Counted from the first letter of the stretch, positions 38,801 to 47,095 are shown. The stretch is 64,000 nucleotides of DNA from CAYMAZ01 sp964388575 (GCA_964388575.1 CAYMAZ010000006.1:49483-113482), one strand, 5' to 3'. Notes: generated by a model from the sequence alone, not told the origin. A program made the numbers and translations.

Positions 38801-39127
38801 GAAACGTGAATACTGATGCAGAATTTTTGTCAGGATCTGATTTGCTGATTCAACAATTTCGTCTTTACTCTTTTTTGTTTCCTGTCCCAAATATTCAATC
38901 ATTGCACTGATATCACTGCGGATTGACTGATCTGTTGAAATTGCATACAGATATTCCAGAATCCTTTCTTTCATCTCATTTGCTGCTTTGTTTGTAAAAG
39001 TAATGGCAGCAACAGAATCAAAATCTGACTCACCGGTAAGATTCATCTTAATAAACTCTCTGACGATAGTGTACGTTTTTCCGGCTCCGGCTGATGTCCT
39101 GTATACTTCAAAGGTTTCTGAACCCAT
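35888..39127 (-). CDS. UvrD/Rep-type helicase-nuclease, AddA-like
   Basis: 1079 residues. Walker A TSAGAGKTYTI at 11-21; FTNKAANEMKERI near 43; DEFQDTSVTQWQNF near 390; GDVKQSIYRFRNGE near 425; TIHKSKGLQFPVVIYP near 755; AMTRAKHELHVLF near 840; a C-terminal PD-(D/E)xK nuclease with VVDFKTGKKS near 1040. This is the layout of AddA/RecB, which processes DNA double-strand ends. The partner AddB is not adjacent within the window, though Bacteroidota often encode the two side by side. A lone-acting variant cannot be excluded. Confidence 0.9.
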   Translation of the reverse strand: MGSETFEVYRTSAGAGKTYTIVREFIKMNLTGESDFDSVAAITFTNKAANEMKERILEYLYAISTDQSIRSDISAMIEYLGQETKKSKDEIVESANQILTKILHQYSRFSITTIDSFIHDILRIFSHDLKLPDNFTVETDTAMLAEYIVSELLANLENTKSNPETAKLSRYIVELALSRFEERDNWDITYELTTFSKLLFSEEGLINMPTLASYNTNDFSELSAKLDRFVNSILKEIRQYGSEAVEAIRNEGFTDRDLYQTSKGIYGFFSKAAHANYDYDMIVNSFVQKTIEEDKWVTKGPDLSQELKHKLLNLIIRITENPGIPFLSLAVHMKTQTGPLALLGKMQSILKEYEVTNQSLPISEFNRYIADVVRFEPAPFIYERLGQKFRHFLIDEFQDTSVTQWQNFLPLIENSLSQNNYTMIVGDVKQSIYRFRNGEMEQLMKLPYIYNKPDHAPHFNDIEQVLTQHFSDKSKKPEFKNINYRSGQHIVEFNNKHFEYISNTYSEKQYNPFVPKAYDQLKQNFYDNAADKGHVNLYPLKSDQYKNYTLQLITEIIETHPRKSDIAILTRGNASAKQIASHLMQQNPPVPVISSESLELSFSPAVNFIANMLRWIHDPNNHIAIIGAYTYLQLHHPHVRNLYPEHHCWLNDVLIKTDKKEKNKEFLRLLKDAGFAVDIVKLASLPVNQIVTFIIRQFELSVPTDAYVLFFQNKLNDFLNQSNESLPGVLKWWNEKGRQISISVPEGTDAVWIFTIHKSKGLQFPVVIYPFADFRLRNTNSHIWTPTSLFPQQILKEMNMPGLQKFLLKLSLHKKLPECELSEFLGKEIMKQELDALNMHYVAMTRAKHELHVLFKETAEKKRDTAPAFINNILSDFIREERSLFHETDENIPVFRYGKNNVFSTEESEFPDTQPVLSNYYIRTQGVMNIRTIAAQKSKAVHTGELFHEFMATTDNLDNLQEQFDVFCTKFKPGQHETEILRNMLTQFTENKEIRELFASDMKHLNETTIIDQEKTFRPDKIVYNNERTFVVDFKTGKKSEKHIKQIENYKRLLAEMQFRSILSVLVYVSETNLEIIHI

Positions 39128-39204
39128 GTGGAATGTTTTTTTACGAAATTATTGAAAAAAAATTACAACGAAGAGAATTTATCAGCAAAATCCGTAGTAT
39201 TTCC

Positions 39205-39243
39205 CCAAAAAAAAACCCTTTATTAAATGTAAAGGGCTTTTTT
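39205..39243 (-). terminator. Intrinsic terminator of the ferredoxin gene
   Basis: Stem CCCTTTA (39216-39222) / TAAAGGG (39230-39236) with A-run left and T-run right, 24 bp past the ferredoxin stop on the minus strand. Confidence 0.85.
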
Positions 39244-39266
39244 ATTAAGTTTTGAGAGTGATTTGT

Positions 39267-39434
39267 TTACTCGGGGTGAATTGCTTCAACCGGACAAACA
39301 TCAGCGCAAGCTCCACAGTCTGTGCAGACTTCAGGATCAATTTTGTAAATTGGACCTTCAGAAATCGCTTCAACCGGACATTCATCAATACAAGTACCAC
39401 AAGCGGTACAATCATCTGTAATTACGTAAGCCAT
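39267..39434 (-). CDS. 2[4Fe-4S] ferredoxin, 55 residues
   Basis: Short gene with two full cluster motifs, CTACGTCIDECP and CTDCGACADVCP, in a bacterial-type ferredoxin that starts MAYVITDDCTACG and ends VEAIHPE. Its small size and the lack of extensions mark the clostridial type. Divergent from korA with a 302-bp spacer, it is the natural electron acceptor candidate for the 2-oxoacid oxidoreductase. Monocistronic with its own terminator. Confidence 0.97.
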   Translation of the reverse strand: MAYVITDDCTACGTCIDECPVEAISEGPIYKIDPEVCTDCGACADVCPVEAIHPE

Positions 39435-39736
39435 GACTTATTGTTTTTTTGTTTGTGCTGCAAAAGTAGTAAAATCTTTTTGAAATTAAAACATTTTGGA
39501 ATTAAATTCAAAATTTATAGTTGGTTTAAATAATATTTTGTTTTTAGACTTTTTATACTGAGAATATAAAGTTCGGGATCAGAAAAATGTTTTAACGGGT
39601 AATATGAAATTTTTAAGATCGGAATACAACCAAAAATTGAACAATACCACAATAACTTTTCAAAAAAAATTAAAAAATGACCAAAAATCAAATAGAAAGG
39701 TATAATTTTGCCTTTAAAATCTAATCCAAAATTGTA
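39435..39736. promoter_or_regulatory. Divergent ferredoxin/korA control region
   Basis: 302 bp, very AT-rich, no gene. A -7 box TAATTTTG at 39703-39710 lies 26 bp before the korA ATG. No further operator or palindrome was recognised. Confidence 0.55.
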
Positions 39737-41599
39737 ATGAGTAAGGATAATATTGCTAAAGAAAAACCCACGGTAGAGAAATCATCTATTGTGGTAAAAT
39801 TTGTAGGAGATTCCGGGGACGGGATGCAATTGAGCGGTACTCTATTTGCTGAAACTGCTGCATTGTCAGGAAATGATCTTGCCACTTTTCCTGATTTTCC
39901 TGCTGAAGTAAGAGCACCTCAGAATACCATTGCTGGAGTTTCAGGTTTTCAACTTCAGTTTGGACATGAAAAGATATACAGCGTCGGAGATATGTGTGAT
40001 GCTTTAATTGCCATGAATCCGGCTTCGCTGAAATCCAACCTGAAGTGGGCCAGAAAAGGTGCGCTGATTATCACTGACATTGATGCATACACTGACAAAA
40101 CAATAGAAAAAGCAGGTTATACATCAAACCCTCTGGAAGACGGAACGCTTGATCAGTATAATGTTATCAAATCACCTATCACAACACTTACAAAGAAAAG
40201 TCTTGAAGATGTTGAAGGTATTGACAACAAACAGTCACTGAGATCAAGAAATATGTTTGTTTTGGGAATGCTGTATTATATTTTTGACAAACCATTGAAG
40301 CATACTTACGAATTTTTTGAAACCAAATTTAAAAAGAATCCGGTTGCACTTAAGGCAAATAAGATTGTTCTTAAGTCAGGATATGATTACGCCGAAACTG
40401 TTGAGGCCATTCATCAGATCATCACTGTTCCCAAAGCTGAAATGGTTAAGGGAAAATACCGAAATATAACTGGAAATGTGGCAACAGCATGGGGGTTAAT
40501 GGCAGCTGCTGAGAAATCACGCAGGCATCTTTTCCTCGGCTCATATCCAATTACTCCCGCAACTGAAATTTTGATGGAACTTGCCAAGCATAAAAGTCTC
40601 GGAGTCAGGACTTTTCAAGCTGAAGATGAAATTGCTGGGATATGTTCCGCAATCGGGGCAAGTTTTGCAGGTGCTTTTGCCTGTACAACCACTTCAGGTC
40701 CCGGGTTGTCGCTGAAATCTGAAGCAATGGGTTTGGCTGTAATGACAGAACTTCCACTAGTTATAGTCAATGTTCAGAGAGGAGGTCCTTCAACAGGATT
40801 GCCCACAAAATCAGAACAGTCTGACCTCTTTCAGGCATTATTCGGAAGAAATGGCGAAGCACCCATGATAATCATGGCAGCGTCAACTCCTGTTGATTGT
40901 TTCTATTCGGCATTTGAAATTTCAAAACTATCACTTGAACATATGACACCTGCAATTCTTCTGACGGAAGGGTATCTCGGGTTTGGTTCCGAATTGTTTA
41001 AAATTCCGAAAATGAATGAACTGCCTGATATCAATCCTCCGTATGCAGATCCAAACAAACCATACAAACCGTATGAACGTGATCCTGAAACTCTTGCCCG
41101 CCGCTGGGCTATTCCGGGAACTCCAGGATTAAGACACAGAATCGGCGGACTTGAAAAAACCAATGTTGATGGATTTGTTTCAACTGATCCCCTCAATCAT
41201 GAACTTATGGTCAAACTCAGAGAAGAGAAGGTTCAGAGAATTGCTGAAATTCTGCCGGAACAGGAAATCTTTGGAAGTGAGAGTGATGATCTGCTAGTGT
41301 TAACATGGGGAAGTACACTTGGGGTCGTTCGTAAAGCTATTGAAAGTTCAAGGGCTGAAGGTCTTAAAGTGGCACATGCACACTTCAGATATATTTATCC
41401 GCTTCCAAAGAATACAGAAGCATTGCTCAGCAAATACAAAAAGATTCTGGTGTGTGAGTTGAACAACGGACAATTTGTTAAATATCTCAGAATGAATTTC
41501 CCGCACATTCCGTACATGCAAAAAAATAAGGTTCAGGGACAACCTTTTACAATCAAAGAATTAAAAGAAGAGTTTACGCAAATATTAAAGGAGAAATAA
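39737..41599 (+). CDS. korA: 2-oxoacid:ferredoxin oxidoreductase, gamma-alpha fused subunit
   Basis: 620 residues. The N-terminal gamma domain (about 17-200) has VKFVGDSGDGMQLSGTLFAE; the alpha domain (about 235-610) has GSYPITPATEIL, FQAEDEIAGICSAIGASFAG and NVQRGGPSTGLPTKSEQ. The gamma-alpha fusion is usual for KorA of Bacteroidota. With KorB it oxidises 2-oxoglutarate (or another 2-oxoacid) with CoA to acyl-CoA, reducing ferredoxin. Substrate is inferred from family membership only. Confidence 0.93.
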   Translation: MSKDNIAKEKPTVEKSSIVVKFVGDSGDGMQLSGTLFAETAALSGNDLATFPDFPAEVRAPQNTIAGVSGFQLQFGHEKIYSVGDMCDALIAMNPASLKSNLKWARKGALIITDIDAYTDKTIEKAGYTSNPLEDGTLDQYNVIKSPITTLTKKSLEDVEGIDNKQSLRSRNMFVLGMLYYIFDKPLKHTYEFFETKFKKNPVALKANKIVLKSGYDYAETVEAIHQIITVPKAEMVKGKYRNITGNVATAWGLMAAAEKSRRHLFLGSYPITPATEILMELAKHKSLGVRTFQAEDEIAGICSAIGASFAGAFACTTTSGPGLSLKSEAMGLAVMTELPLVIVNVQRGGPSTGLPTKSEQSDLFQALFGRNGEAPMIIMAASTPVDCFYSAFEISKLSLEHMTPAILLTEGYLGFGSELFKIPKMNELPDINPPYADPNKPYKPYERDPETLARRWAIPGTPGLRHRIGGLEKTNVDGFVSTDPLNHELMVKLREEKVQRIAEILPEQEIFGSESDDLLVLTWGSTLGVVRKAIESSRAEGLKVAHAHFRYIYPLPKNTEALLSKYKKILVCELNNGQFVKYLRMNFPHIPYMQKNKVQGQPFTIKELKEEFTQILKEK

Positions 41600-41601
41600 T
41601 C

Positions 41602-42642
41602 ATGGAAGGACCCATTAATAATACAATAGGCCGTGCAACAGGCAAACTTACCAAGGATGATTTCATTAGTGATCAGATGGTGAAATGGTGTCCCGGATGC
41701 GGTGCACATTTTATATTGAATGCTGTTGAAAAAGTATTCCCAGAAATCGGATATAAACCAGAAAATTTTGTCATCGTTTCTGGTATAGGCTGTTCATCAA
41801 GATTCCCATATTATGTGAACACATACGGCTTTCATGGAATTCATGGAAGAGCCCATGCAATTGCAACGGGAGTGAAACTCGCCAATCCCGGACTCAGTGT
41901 CTGGATTGCAACCGGAGACGGAGACTCAATGGCCATCGGTGGAAACCATTTTATTCATATTATCAGAAGAAATCTTGATGTAAACATCCTGTTGTTCAAC
42001 AATCAGATTTATGGTTTAACAAAAGGACAGTATTCACCAACATCTCCACAAGGAAGTGTTACAAAAACTTCTCCATACGGAACTATTGAAAGTCCTTTTA
42101 ATACCGGAAATCTTGTTCTTGGTGCCAGAGGAACCTTTTTTGCCCGCGCAGTGGATAACAATATTCCGCTACTTACAAAAATTATGTTCCAAGCAGCAAA
42201 ACATGACGGAACTTCAGTGATTGAGATCATGCAGAACTGTATTGTGTTCAATGATAAATGTCATTCTGCCATTACTGATAAGGAAGTTCGAGATGATTCC
42301 CAGCTTATTCTAGAACACGATAAGCCTATGTTGTTCGGTACTGATAAAAAGAAAGGGATTATCATGAACGGTCGACATCTCGAAGTGGTTGAAATCGGAA
42401 AGAACGGGATTACAGAGAAAGATATTCTGGTTCATGATAAATATTCTCAGGATCCCGGTGTCCACAGAATGTTACTCAGGATGCAACCACCAGAATTTCC
42501 AATGGCACTGGGAGTTATCAGGTCTGCTTTTGCACCAACATACGATGACCTTCTGATTGAACAGATCAGTCAGCAAAGACAGGCTGGCAAAATCAGATCC
42601 ATGGATGATCTCTTAAACAGTGGCGATACCTGGGAAATGTAA
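41602..42642 (+). CDS. korB: 2-oxoacid:ferredoxin oxidoreductase, beta subunit
   Basis: 346 residues. It binds thiamin diphosphate and a [4Fe-4S] cluster: WCPGCGAHF at 29-37, SGIGCSSRFPYYV near 65, TGDGDSMAIGGNHF near 105 and NQIYGLTKGQYSPTS near 135. It starts 2 bp after the korA stop with its own AGGAGAAA site inside the end of korA, so translation is coupled. The TPP-controlled receptor elsewhere in the window supplies the same cofactor's precursor. Confidence 0.95.
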   Translation: MEGPINNTIGRATGKLTKDDFISDQMVKWCPGCGAHFILNAVEKVFPEIGYKPENFVIVSGIGCSSRFPYYVNTYGFHGIHGRAHAIATGVKLANPGLSVWIATGDGDSMAIGGNHFIHIIRRNLDVNILLFNNQIYGLTKGQYSPTSPQGSVTKTSPYGTIESPFNTGNLVLGARGTFFARAVDNNIPLLTKIMFQAAKHDGTSVIEIMQNCIVFNDKCHSAITDKEVRDDSQLILEHDKPMLFGTDKKKGIIMNGRHLEVVEIGKNGITEKDILVHDKYSQDPGVHRMLLRMQPPEFPMALGVIRSAFAPTYDDLLIEQISQQRQAGKIRSMDDLLNSGDTWEM

Positions 42643-42670
42643 TTGCTGCTTTCTGAATACTCAAGATTAA

Positions 42671-42706
42671 AAAATCCCCGGAAGTTACTTTCGGGGATTT
42701 TTTTTA
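42671..42706 (+). terminator. Intrinsic terminator of korAB
   Basis: Stem AAATCCCCG (42672-42680) / CGGGGATTT (42692-42700) and an 8-T run. The A-run to the left gives it some function for the converging gene. Confidence 0.92.
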
Positions 42707-42744
42707 TGAACACTGGCATTGGGTATCATGAACAGAACCCAGGA

Positions 42745-43983
42745 TTAGTGAACGATAAGCTTCTTTTTTGAAACATTCATTCCTGAAACAACTTCAGCGA
42801 CATACATCCCTTTTGACCATGCTGAAACATCAATATGAAGCAGATCTTTCACATTTGCTGATGAATAGACCAGCTGTCCTTGCGCAGAGAAAATCTTCAC
42901 AGAAGAAACACCCTCTTTGGGTTCGACCGTTAATACTTCTGAAACCGGGTTTGGATAGAAGATTGCAGGATCATCATCATGTTCAGAAATGCCAACATTG
43001 TCCTGCGCAGAAACTTTCCAACCAAGATCAAATCCCCATGTTATGAGTGATGCCATACGTTCGTTTCTCCATTGATCAGCGTACAACTTGTAGCGACCAC
43101 TTTTGTGAATGTAACAGTTCAGGTTATATCTGTAGAAAGGATCAAAAAACAAGGATGGGTTATCCGTTGTATTATCGACGGAATATAGTCCGACCCGAAA
43201 TGCATTCAGTTGTTGAGTCAAAGCGCCACCCTGCATATAAGAATACAGAACATCGTCAAAATTATAGTTGTTGCCGGGAACAAAACTTAAAGAAACACCG
43301 ATAATGTTTCCGGCAGGAACTTCAATCCCAACAGGGAATTGAATATATTTTCCATTTTGAAGTGTTGAGTCTGCCATCGTGAGAGGATATTTCACGATGA
43401 TCTTGTCCGGAGCAGTCAGCTTTGAAAAATAACCTTTTTGAGTTGTGTCTCCCAGCATACGGGGAGGGGAAACTCTCAATGTGTCAGGAGGGTAAACATA
43501 AATGGAATGTGCAAAATGCGGAGAAGTCAGGGGAGTTCCTACAACAAATTCAGCAATGAGTGTATCAACAACTGATGAGTTCACCACATTGTACCATGCC
43601 AGTACAAACAGCGAATCCACTTTGTAATCCTGAAATGTGCTCAGAACATTTGAATACATTGGTGACACTGGATCCAGATCCTGTCCCACTGCAGTCAGCC
43701 AGCTGTAGCTGATGGTTCCGCTACTTCCTTCATAACGAACAATACTGTCCGGGAAGATCAGGTTTGCGTAATGAGTGACATAGCCCGCATGATTGCCTGC
43801 AAAGTAAAAATCAAGCAAATCCCATGCAGGGACAAACCATCCTGCATCCACATAGGATTTCATCTGATTCAGATCGATTTCAACTTTTGCATCAGGTTCA
43901 ACCGGAAATTCTGTTTCAATTTGTTGTGCATTTACAGCAAAAGAGAACAGTAGAATTACAAAAATGAGGAGATTTCTTTTCAT
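42745..43983 (-). CDS. Secreted T9SS type A protein, function unknown
   Basis: 412 residues. Signal peptide (1-19, ending VNAQ). The body is beta-rich with many Tyr/Asp/Ser and no active-site motif I recognise. The last ~75 residues, AIFYPNPVSEVLTVEPKEG to KGMYVAEVVSG, are a T9SS type A sorting domain, so it is a surface or released protein. Stand-alone gene, converging on korB. Confidence 0.85.
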   Translation of the reverse strand: MKRNLLIFVILLFSFAVNAQQIETEFPVEPDAKVEIDLNQMKSYVDAGWFVPAWDLLDFYFAGNHAGYVTHYANLIFPDSIVRYEGSSGTISYSWLTAVGQDLDPVSPMYSNVLSTFQDYKVDSLFVLAWYNVVNSSVVDTLIAEFVVGTPLTSPHFAHSIYVYPPDTLRVSPPRMLGDTTQKGYFSKLTAPDKIIVKYPLTMADSTLQNGKYIQFPVGIEVPAGNIIGVSLSFVPGNNYNFDDVLYSYMQGGALTQQLNAFRVGLYSVDNTTDNPSLFFDPFYRYNLNCYIHKSGRYKLYADQWRNERMASLITWGFDLGWKVSAQDNVGISEHDDDPAIFYPNPVSEVLTVEPKEGVSSVKIFSAQGQLVYSSANVKDLLHIDVSAWSKGMYVAEVVSGMNVSKKKLIVH

Positions 43984-44066
43984 GATAATGAGATTAAAAT
44001 TTTAATCAAAAATACATTTTTTTTAACAACATGTCAAAAAAAAATCGACTTACATGATTTTTTTTG

Positions 44067-44074
44067 TAATTTTG
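44067..44074 (+). promoter_or_regulatory. -7 promoter box of tRNA-Arg
   Basis: TAATTTTG matches TAnnTTTG and lies 13 bp before the mature 5' end of the tRNA. Confidence 0.55.
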
Positions 44075-44087
44075 CACATCAAATTAA

Positions 44088-44161
44088 GGCTCCGTAGCTC
44101 AACTGAATAGAGCATCTGACTACGGATCAGAAGGTTTCAGGTTTGAATCCTGACGGAGTCA
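44088..44161 (+). tRNA. tRNA-Arg (anticodon ACG), integration target
   Basis: 74 nt. Acceptor GGCTCCG/CGGAGTC, anticodon stem TCTGA/TCAGA around loop CTACGGA (anticodon ACG), T-arm CAGG-TTTGAAT-CCTG. CCA is not encoded. The 3' half, from the anticodon loop on, is the attL copy of a 44-bp repeat, so the 3' part of the present gene came from the integrated element and restores an intact tRNA. Confidence 0.97.
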
Positions 44162-44162
44162 C
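44119..44162 (+). repeat. attL: left 44-bp direct repeat
   Basis: Starts ACTACGGATC in the anticodon loop and ends GGAGTCAC just after the tRNA. It is identical to 48662-48705. The crossover must lie inside it; the anticodon-loop end is the usual place for tyrosine integrases. Confidence 0.97.
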
Positions 44163-44173
44163 TGAAAAATCAA

Positions 44174-44209
44174 TGAGTTACAAAATTTAAATGTTTGTAA
44201 CTTTTTTTT
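44174..44209 (+). terminator. Terminator carried by the element behind the rebuilt tRNA-Arg
   Basis: Stem AGTTACAAA (44176-44184) / TTTGTAACT (44194-44202) and an 8-T run. A related hairpin (AGAGTTACA/TGTAACTCT) stands behind attR at 48716-48740, which would be the original chromosomal terminator. The element thus brings both tRNA 3' end and terminator. Confidence 0.9.
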
Positions 44210-44231
44210 ATTACCTACATTATTACCTACA
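44210..44231 (+). repeat. Two TTACCTACA repeats at 12-bp spacing, left end (candidate integrase arm sites)
   Basis: ATTACCTACA occurs at 44210-44219 and 44222-44231, exactly 12 bp apart. The same word, same orientation and same spacing occurs three times near the right end (48500-48533). The rest of the 44232-44575 gap is AT-rich without a gene. Confidence 0.75.
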
Positions 44232-44575
44232 TGGGCATAAGTAATTAAGTATTAAATTGCATTAATTGTTTGAGAAATTAATTTGTCTATTAACTATAAT
44301 ATTGACGTCCAAACAAATCAAATTTTGCTGGTAACTGTTAAAGCAATACTAAAAACTTTCAATTTATTTTTTTGGGTTTTATGCAAATCGGTGTTGGATA
44401 ACTTATCATCAAAAAATCTTATTTTTGTGTAAAATTTTTTATTTTTGTGTAGTAAAAACAGGTATAATCGTAATAAACCATTATATTACTAATAGTAACA
44501 GTAAAATAATCTAGTTAGCAAAAAATAAAATACAGAACTTTGATCTCAAAAATTAACATTTAATAATTTAAAAAA

Positions 44576-45184
44576 ATGAAAATAACATTATCGGTAATAA
44601 TTTTAGTTATTAGTTGCATTTTTACTAATGGACAGAGTTCTGAAGTTAAAAAAATGCTAAACAAGATAGAAGGGCAATGGTCATTAGACGACAATGGCAA
44701 TGTAACTTATCAGCGGATTGTCGAAGTCCCAGAAATGAAAAAGGATGATATTTATAATCGAGTATTAAACTATTTTGTTTACAATTATGGAAGTGGAAAG
44801 TCTGTAATTCAGACACAAGACAAAGAAAATGGATTGATTGTTGGAAAAGGGTTGTATAAAGATGTACACGTTGGAATCTCGTTAGTAACAACCTATATTG
44901 ATGCCTGGCACATAGTACGAGTAGATATTAGAGAAGGTAGAGCAAGAATAATTCTTACCCTAACAGAATACGATAAAAAGGTAACAGGAGGTAGCACTCC
45001 GCCAAGTTACAGCACTTTGAAAATTGAGCAGGAATATCCGATAAATGAGAAAGGTTTTTTAAAAACCGTAATGGGCAAAGCATTTTATAAATCTCATCAA
45101 AAAGCTATTGCGTCCTTAGATGCGATTGAAAAAGCAATTAAGGAAGGAAGTACATCAAAACAATTAGAAAATACTGAATGGTAA
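44576..45184 (+). CDS. Secreted DUF4468 domain protein, element cargo
   Basis: 202 residues. Signal peptide (1-19, FTNGQ). The DUF4468 (TBP-like fold) domain covers about 35-150: YQRIVEVPEMKKDDIYNRV, LNYFVYNYGSGKSVIQTQ and a WHIVRVDIREGRARIILT strand pair. A helical tail follows. It is the only gene of the element on the plus strand and the only exported product, so it is the best cargo candidate. Function of the domain is unknown. Confidence 0.8.
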   Translation: MKITLSVIILVISCIFTNGQSSEVKKMLNKIEGQWSLDDNGNVTYQRIVEVPEMKKDDIYNRVLNYFVYNYGSGKSVIQTQDKENGLIVGKGLYKDVHVGISLVTTYIDAWHIVRVDIREGRARIILTLTEYDKKVTGGSTPPSYSTLKIEQEYPINEKGFLKTVMGKAFYKSHQKAIASLDAIEKAIKEGSTSKQLENTEW

Positions 45185-45210
45185 AAATAATTGAAGCAGG
45201 AACAGATTGT

Positions 45211-45549
45211 TTATCGTGAACAATCAACTTCGCTTTCATCAGAAGGAAGTTCTTGAAAATTTTCAGGTATGTGAATGATGATTTGCGGTGATTCATATTC
45301 CGGTATTTCTATTGGCTGTTGTGGAAGGATCAACTTCAGAAGCTTGTACAAAAATTCCAAACGCTGTTGAGGATCCAGCTTATCAATGTCATACTGAAAG
45401 TTATCAATGTTATTTGATATAATCTCGTTGACAATGCTTCGCAGTTCTGCGGTTGTTTTATTTGGTGTGCCTTTTGGCCTGCCTTTGCTTGCATTGTTTC
45501 CTTTAGCAAATTTTCCGTTTTTTTCTCGATTTTTTAACCGTGTCATCAT
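45211..45549 (-). CDS. Small mobile-element protein, DUF5681-like N-terminus
   Basis: 112 residues. The N-terminal REKNGKFAKGNNASKGRPKG and TPNKTTAELRS resemble the basic DUF5681 motif common in phage and mobile-element proteins (possibly DNA-binding). The C-terminal part is acidic with Pro and Ile. It lies downstream of the iterons on the same strand as the integrase. The function is not known. Confidence 0.6.
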   Translation of the reverse strand: MMTRLKNREKNGKFAKGNNASKGRPKGTPNKTTAELRSIVNEIISNNIDNFQYDIDKLDPQQRLEFLYKLLKLILPQQPIEIPEYESPQIIIHIPENFQELPSDESEVDCSR

Positions 45550-45671
45550 GAATATTTATTAAAATTAAATATATCAGCTCATAAATAGTGCAAACAATTT
45601 TTTGTTTGTAAACTGTTTAATTACTTTGTTTAAATACATTGTTAAAGTACTTTGTTTAAATATTTTATTTA

Positions 45672-45726
45672 AGGTGCTGTATAGTTGCTGTGGGGTTGCT
45701 GTGGAGTTGCTGTAAGGTTGCTGTAA
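45672..45726. repeat. Five 11-bp tandem repeats (iteron-like)
   Basis: Copies at 45683, 45694, 45705 and 45716 read (A/G)GTTGCTGT(GG/AA); a degenerate first copy is at 45672. They sit 20 bp beyond the stop of the 336-residue gene, next to a 27-bp-spaced pair of ACTTTGTTTAAATA words (45623-45636 and 45650-45663) in an AT-rich stretch. 11-bp phasing puts all copies on one DNA face. This is origin-like (iterons plus AT-rich DNA) or an operator array for the 112-residue gene. Confidence 0.75.
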
Positions 45727-45745
45727 ATTGTCCGGTGTATTCATC

Positions 45746-46756
45746 TTAGTTTATCATTTGAGGCACTCTGATTAAATCAATAATTCTTCCATATTGATAC
45801 AAGTTTGAATCATGTGACTGTCTGTCGATTTTATATTTATCGACTGCGAAATCTCTTGCGGATCGTCTGTCATCTGCAATTTTCTTTGCCTTTGCCTTTT
45901 TGCCCTCAGCAATGTCCGCAAGCTCCTGAATGGTCATTTTACTGTTTGTGGTGATATGCAAACCACGCATATTATTTGAATATGTACGAACATGCCAATT
46001 TAGTTCTAAAGCATTTTTGAGTTTATCAAACCAATATCGGATTGAGTATTTCTCATAAATTGATTGCTGTTGCTCAGATAGTTTACTGTTTAATGCTTTT
46101 GAGTTAGAAAAACCTAACATTCTGGCCAAAATCATTTGTTTATTCGTCTTAACATATTTCTTTTTTCCTAAGATTGAATTTATTGCAGAATATGCCAACA
46201 GCTGAACAACTTCAAACTCGTCTTTTTCATTGTCGCGGTAATCAAACAGCACTTTAATATTAAACATTGCCATTGGTTCACCGGTAAATGATAAATTCTT
46301 TTTTTCTACTTGCATCACAAATTTTCCAATGTTTTCAATCTTCAGTCCCAAGATGCTAACTGCTTGCTTATACTGATACAATTCAACCGCAAGTTCTTTG
46401 AAGCGGATATCTGAATGAAATAATTTCAATATTGATTCCATCTCATTTTCAGGTTCGAAGGTTTTATTATGAAAACCGTTGTAATCTTCATCCAGATCGA
46501 TTTTCCCGGCCTCAACGTACTTTGTTGTCATTTTGGTCAACGCTGCGCCTGGATCGCCTCTGTAGTACTCGTAAATAAGTTGTTTGGCTACTGCTGAAAG
46601 ATCGTATCTGATTAGCTTCGCAAAGGCAGGGATACCATAATTAAATATTTCATTGATACATTCATGTCTATTTGTTAACATGCCTTTCATCAGTGAAATG
46701 GGAGCTTGAATAAATCGTAATTTTTCAGGTTCTTTCAGTCCTTGAGGTGTGTTCAT
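45746..46756 (-). CDS. Unrecognised mobile-element protein; candidate replication initiator
   Basis: 336 residues, Lys-rich, no signal peptide. Contains MFNIKVLFDYRD near 170, YSAINSILGKKKYVKTNKQM near 200, ARMLGFSNSKALNSKLSEQQ near 225 (helix-turn-helix-like) and RYWFDKLKNALELNWHVRTY near 255. The last ~60 residues are basic and helical. I do not recognise the family. Two possibly winged-helix halves and its iteron neighbour suggest a Rep-type initiator or DNA-binding regulator, by inference only. It is 12 bp after the HTH gene, in an operon. Confidence 0.6.
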   Translation of the reverse strand: MNTPQGLKEPEKLRFIQAPISLMKGMLTNRHECINEIFNYGIPAFAKLIRYDLSAVAKQLIYEYYRGDPGAALTKMTTKYVEAGKIDLDEDYNGFHNKTFEPENEMESILKLFHSDIRFKELAVELYQYKQAVSILGLKIENIGKFVMQVEKKNLSFTGEPMAMFNIKVLFDYRDNEKDEFEVVQLLAYSAINSILGKKKYVKTNKQMILARMLGFSNSKALNSKLSEQQQSIYEKYSIRYWFDKLKNALELNWHVRTYSNNMRGLHITTNSKMTIQELADIAEGKKAKAKKIADDRRSARDFAVDKYKIDRQSHDSNLYQYGRIIDLIRVPQMIN

Positions 46757-46768
46757 GGCTGCACTCTC

Positions 46769-47095
46769 TTAACTTTTCACCTGCTTGAATGTTTTTGAAT
46801 CCTTCTGAATTTCTGAAATGGTCTTTCTGCGGTGACTTTTCAGGAACTCCATCAGGTCTGTTCTACTGAAATATAATTTTTTGCCTACCTTCATACTTGG
46901 CAGCAACTTTTTTGAACTCCAGATATAAGCTGTTTGTTTGGCAATTCCTAAAAACTTGGCCGCTTCATCAATGGATAAAATATCTTCAACAGGTTCTTTT
47001 TGTTCAGGTGTTACCGGTGGCTGCATGCCCAAAACGATACTTTTCAATTCTGTTAACTGTTGGCTGATTGTCAAAAATGGGTTGTTAATTGTCAT
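46769..47095 (-). CDS. Helix-turn-helix excisionase-like protein
   Basis: 108 residues. Central MerR/excisionase-type HTH: LSIDEAAKFLGIAKQTAYIW and KVGKKLYFSRTDLMEFLKSH (about 45-95). In tyrosine-recombinase elements such proteins act as directionality factors or regulators. It lies between the integrase and the 336-residue gene on the same strand. Confidence 0.85.
   Translation of the reverse strand: MTINNPFLTISQQLTELKSIVLGMQPPVTPEQKEPVEDILSIDEAAKFLGIAKQTAYIWSSKKLLPSMKVGKKLYFSRTDLMEFLKSHRRKTISEIQKDSKTFKQVKS

Noticed and set aside
45672..45726. CRISPR-like array
   Set aside because: The repeats are 11 bp and head to tail without spacers, and no cas genes are present.
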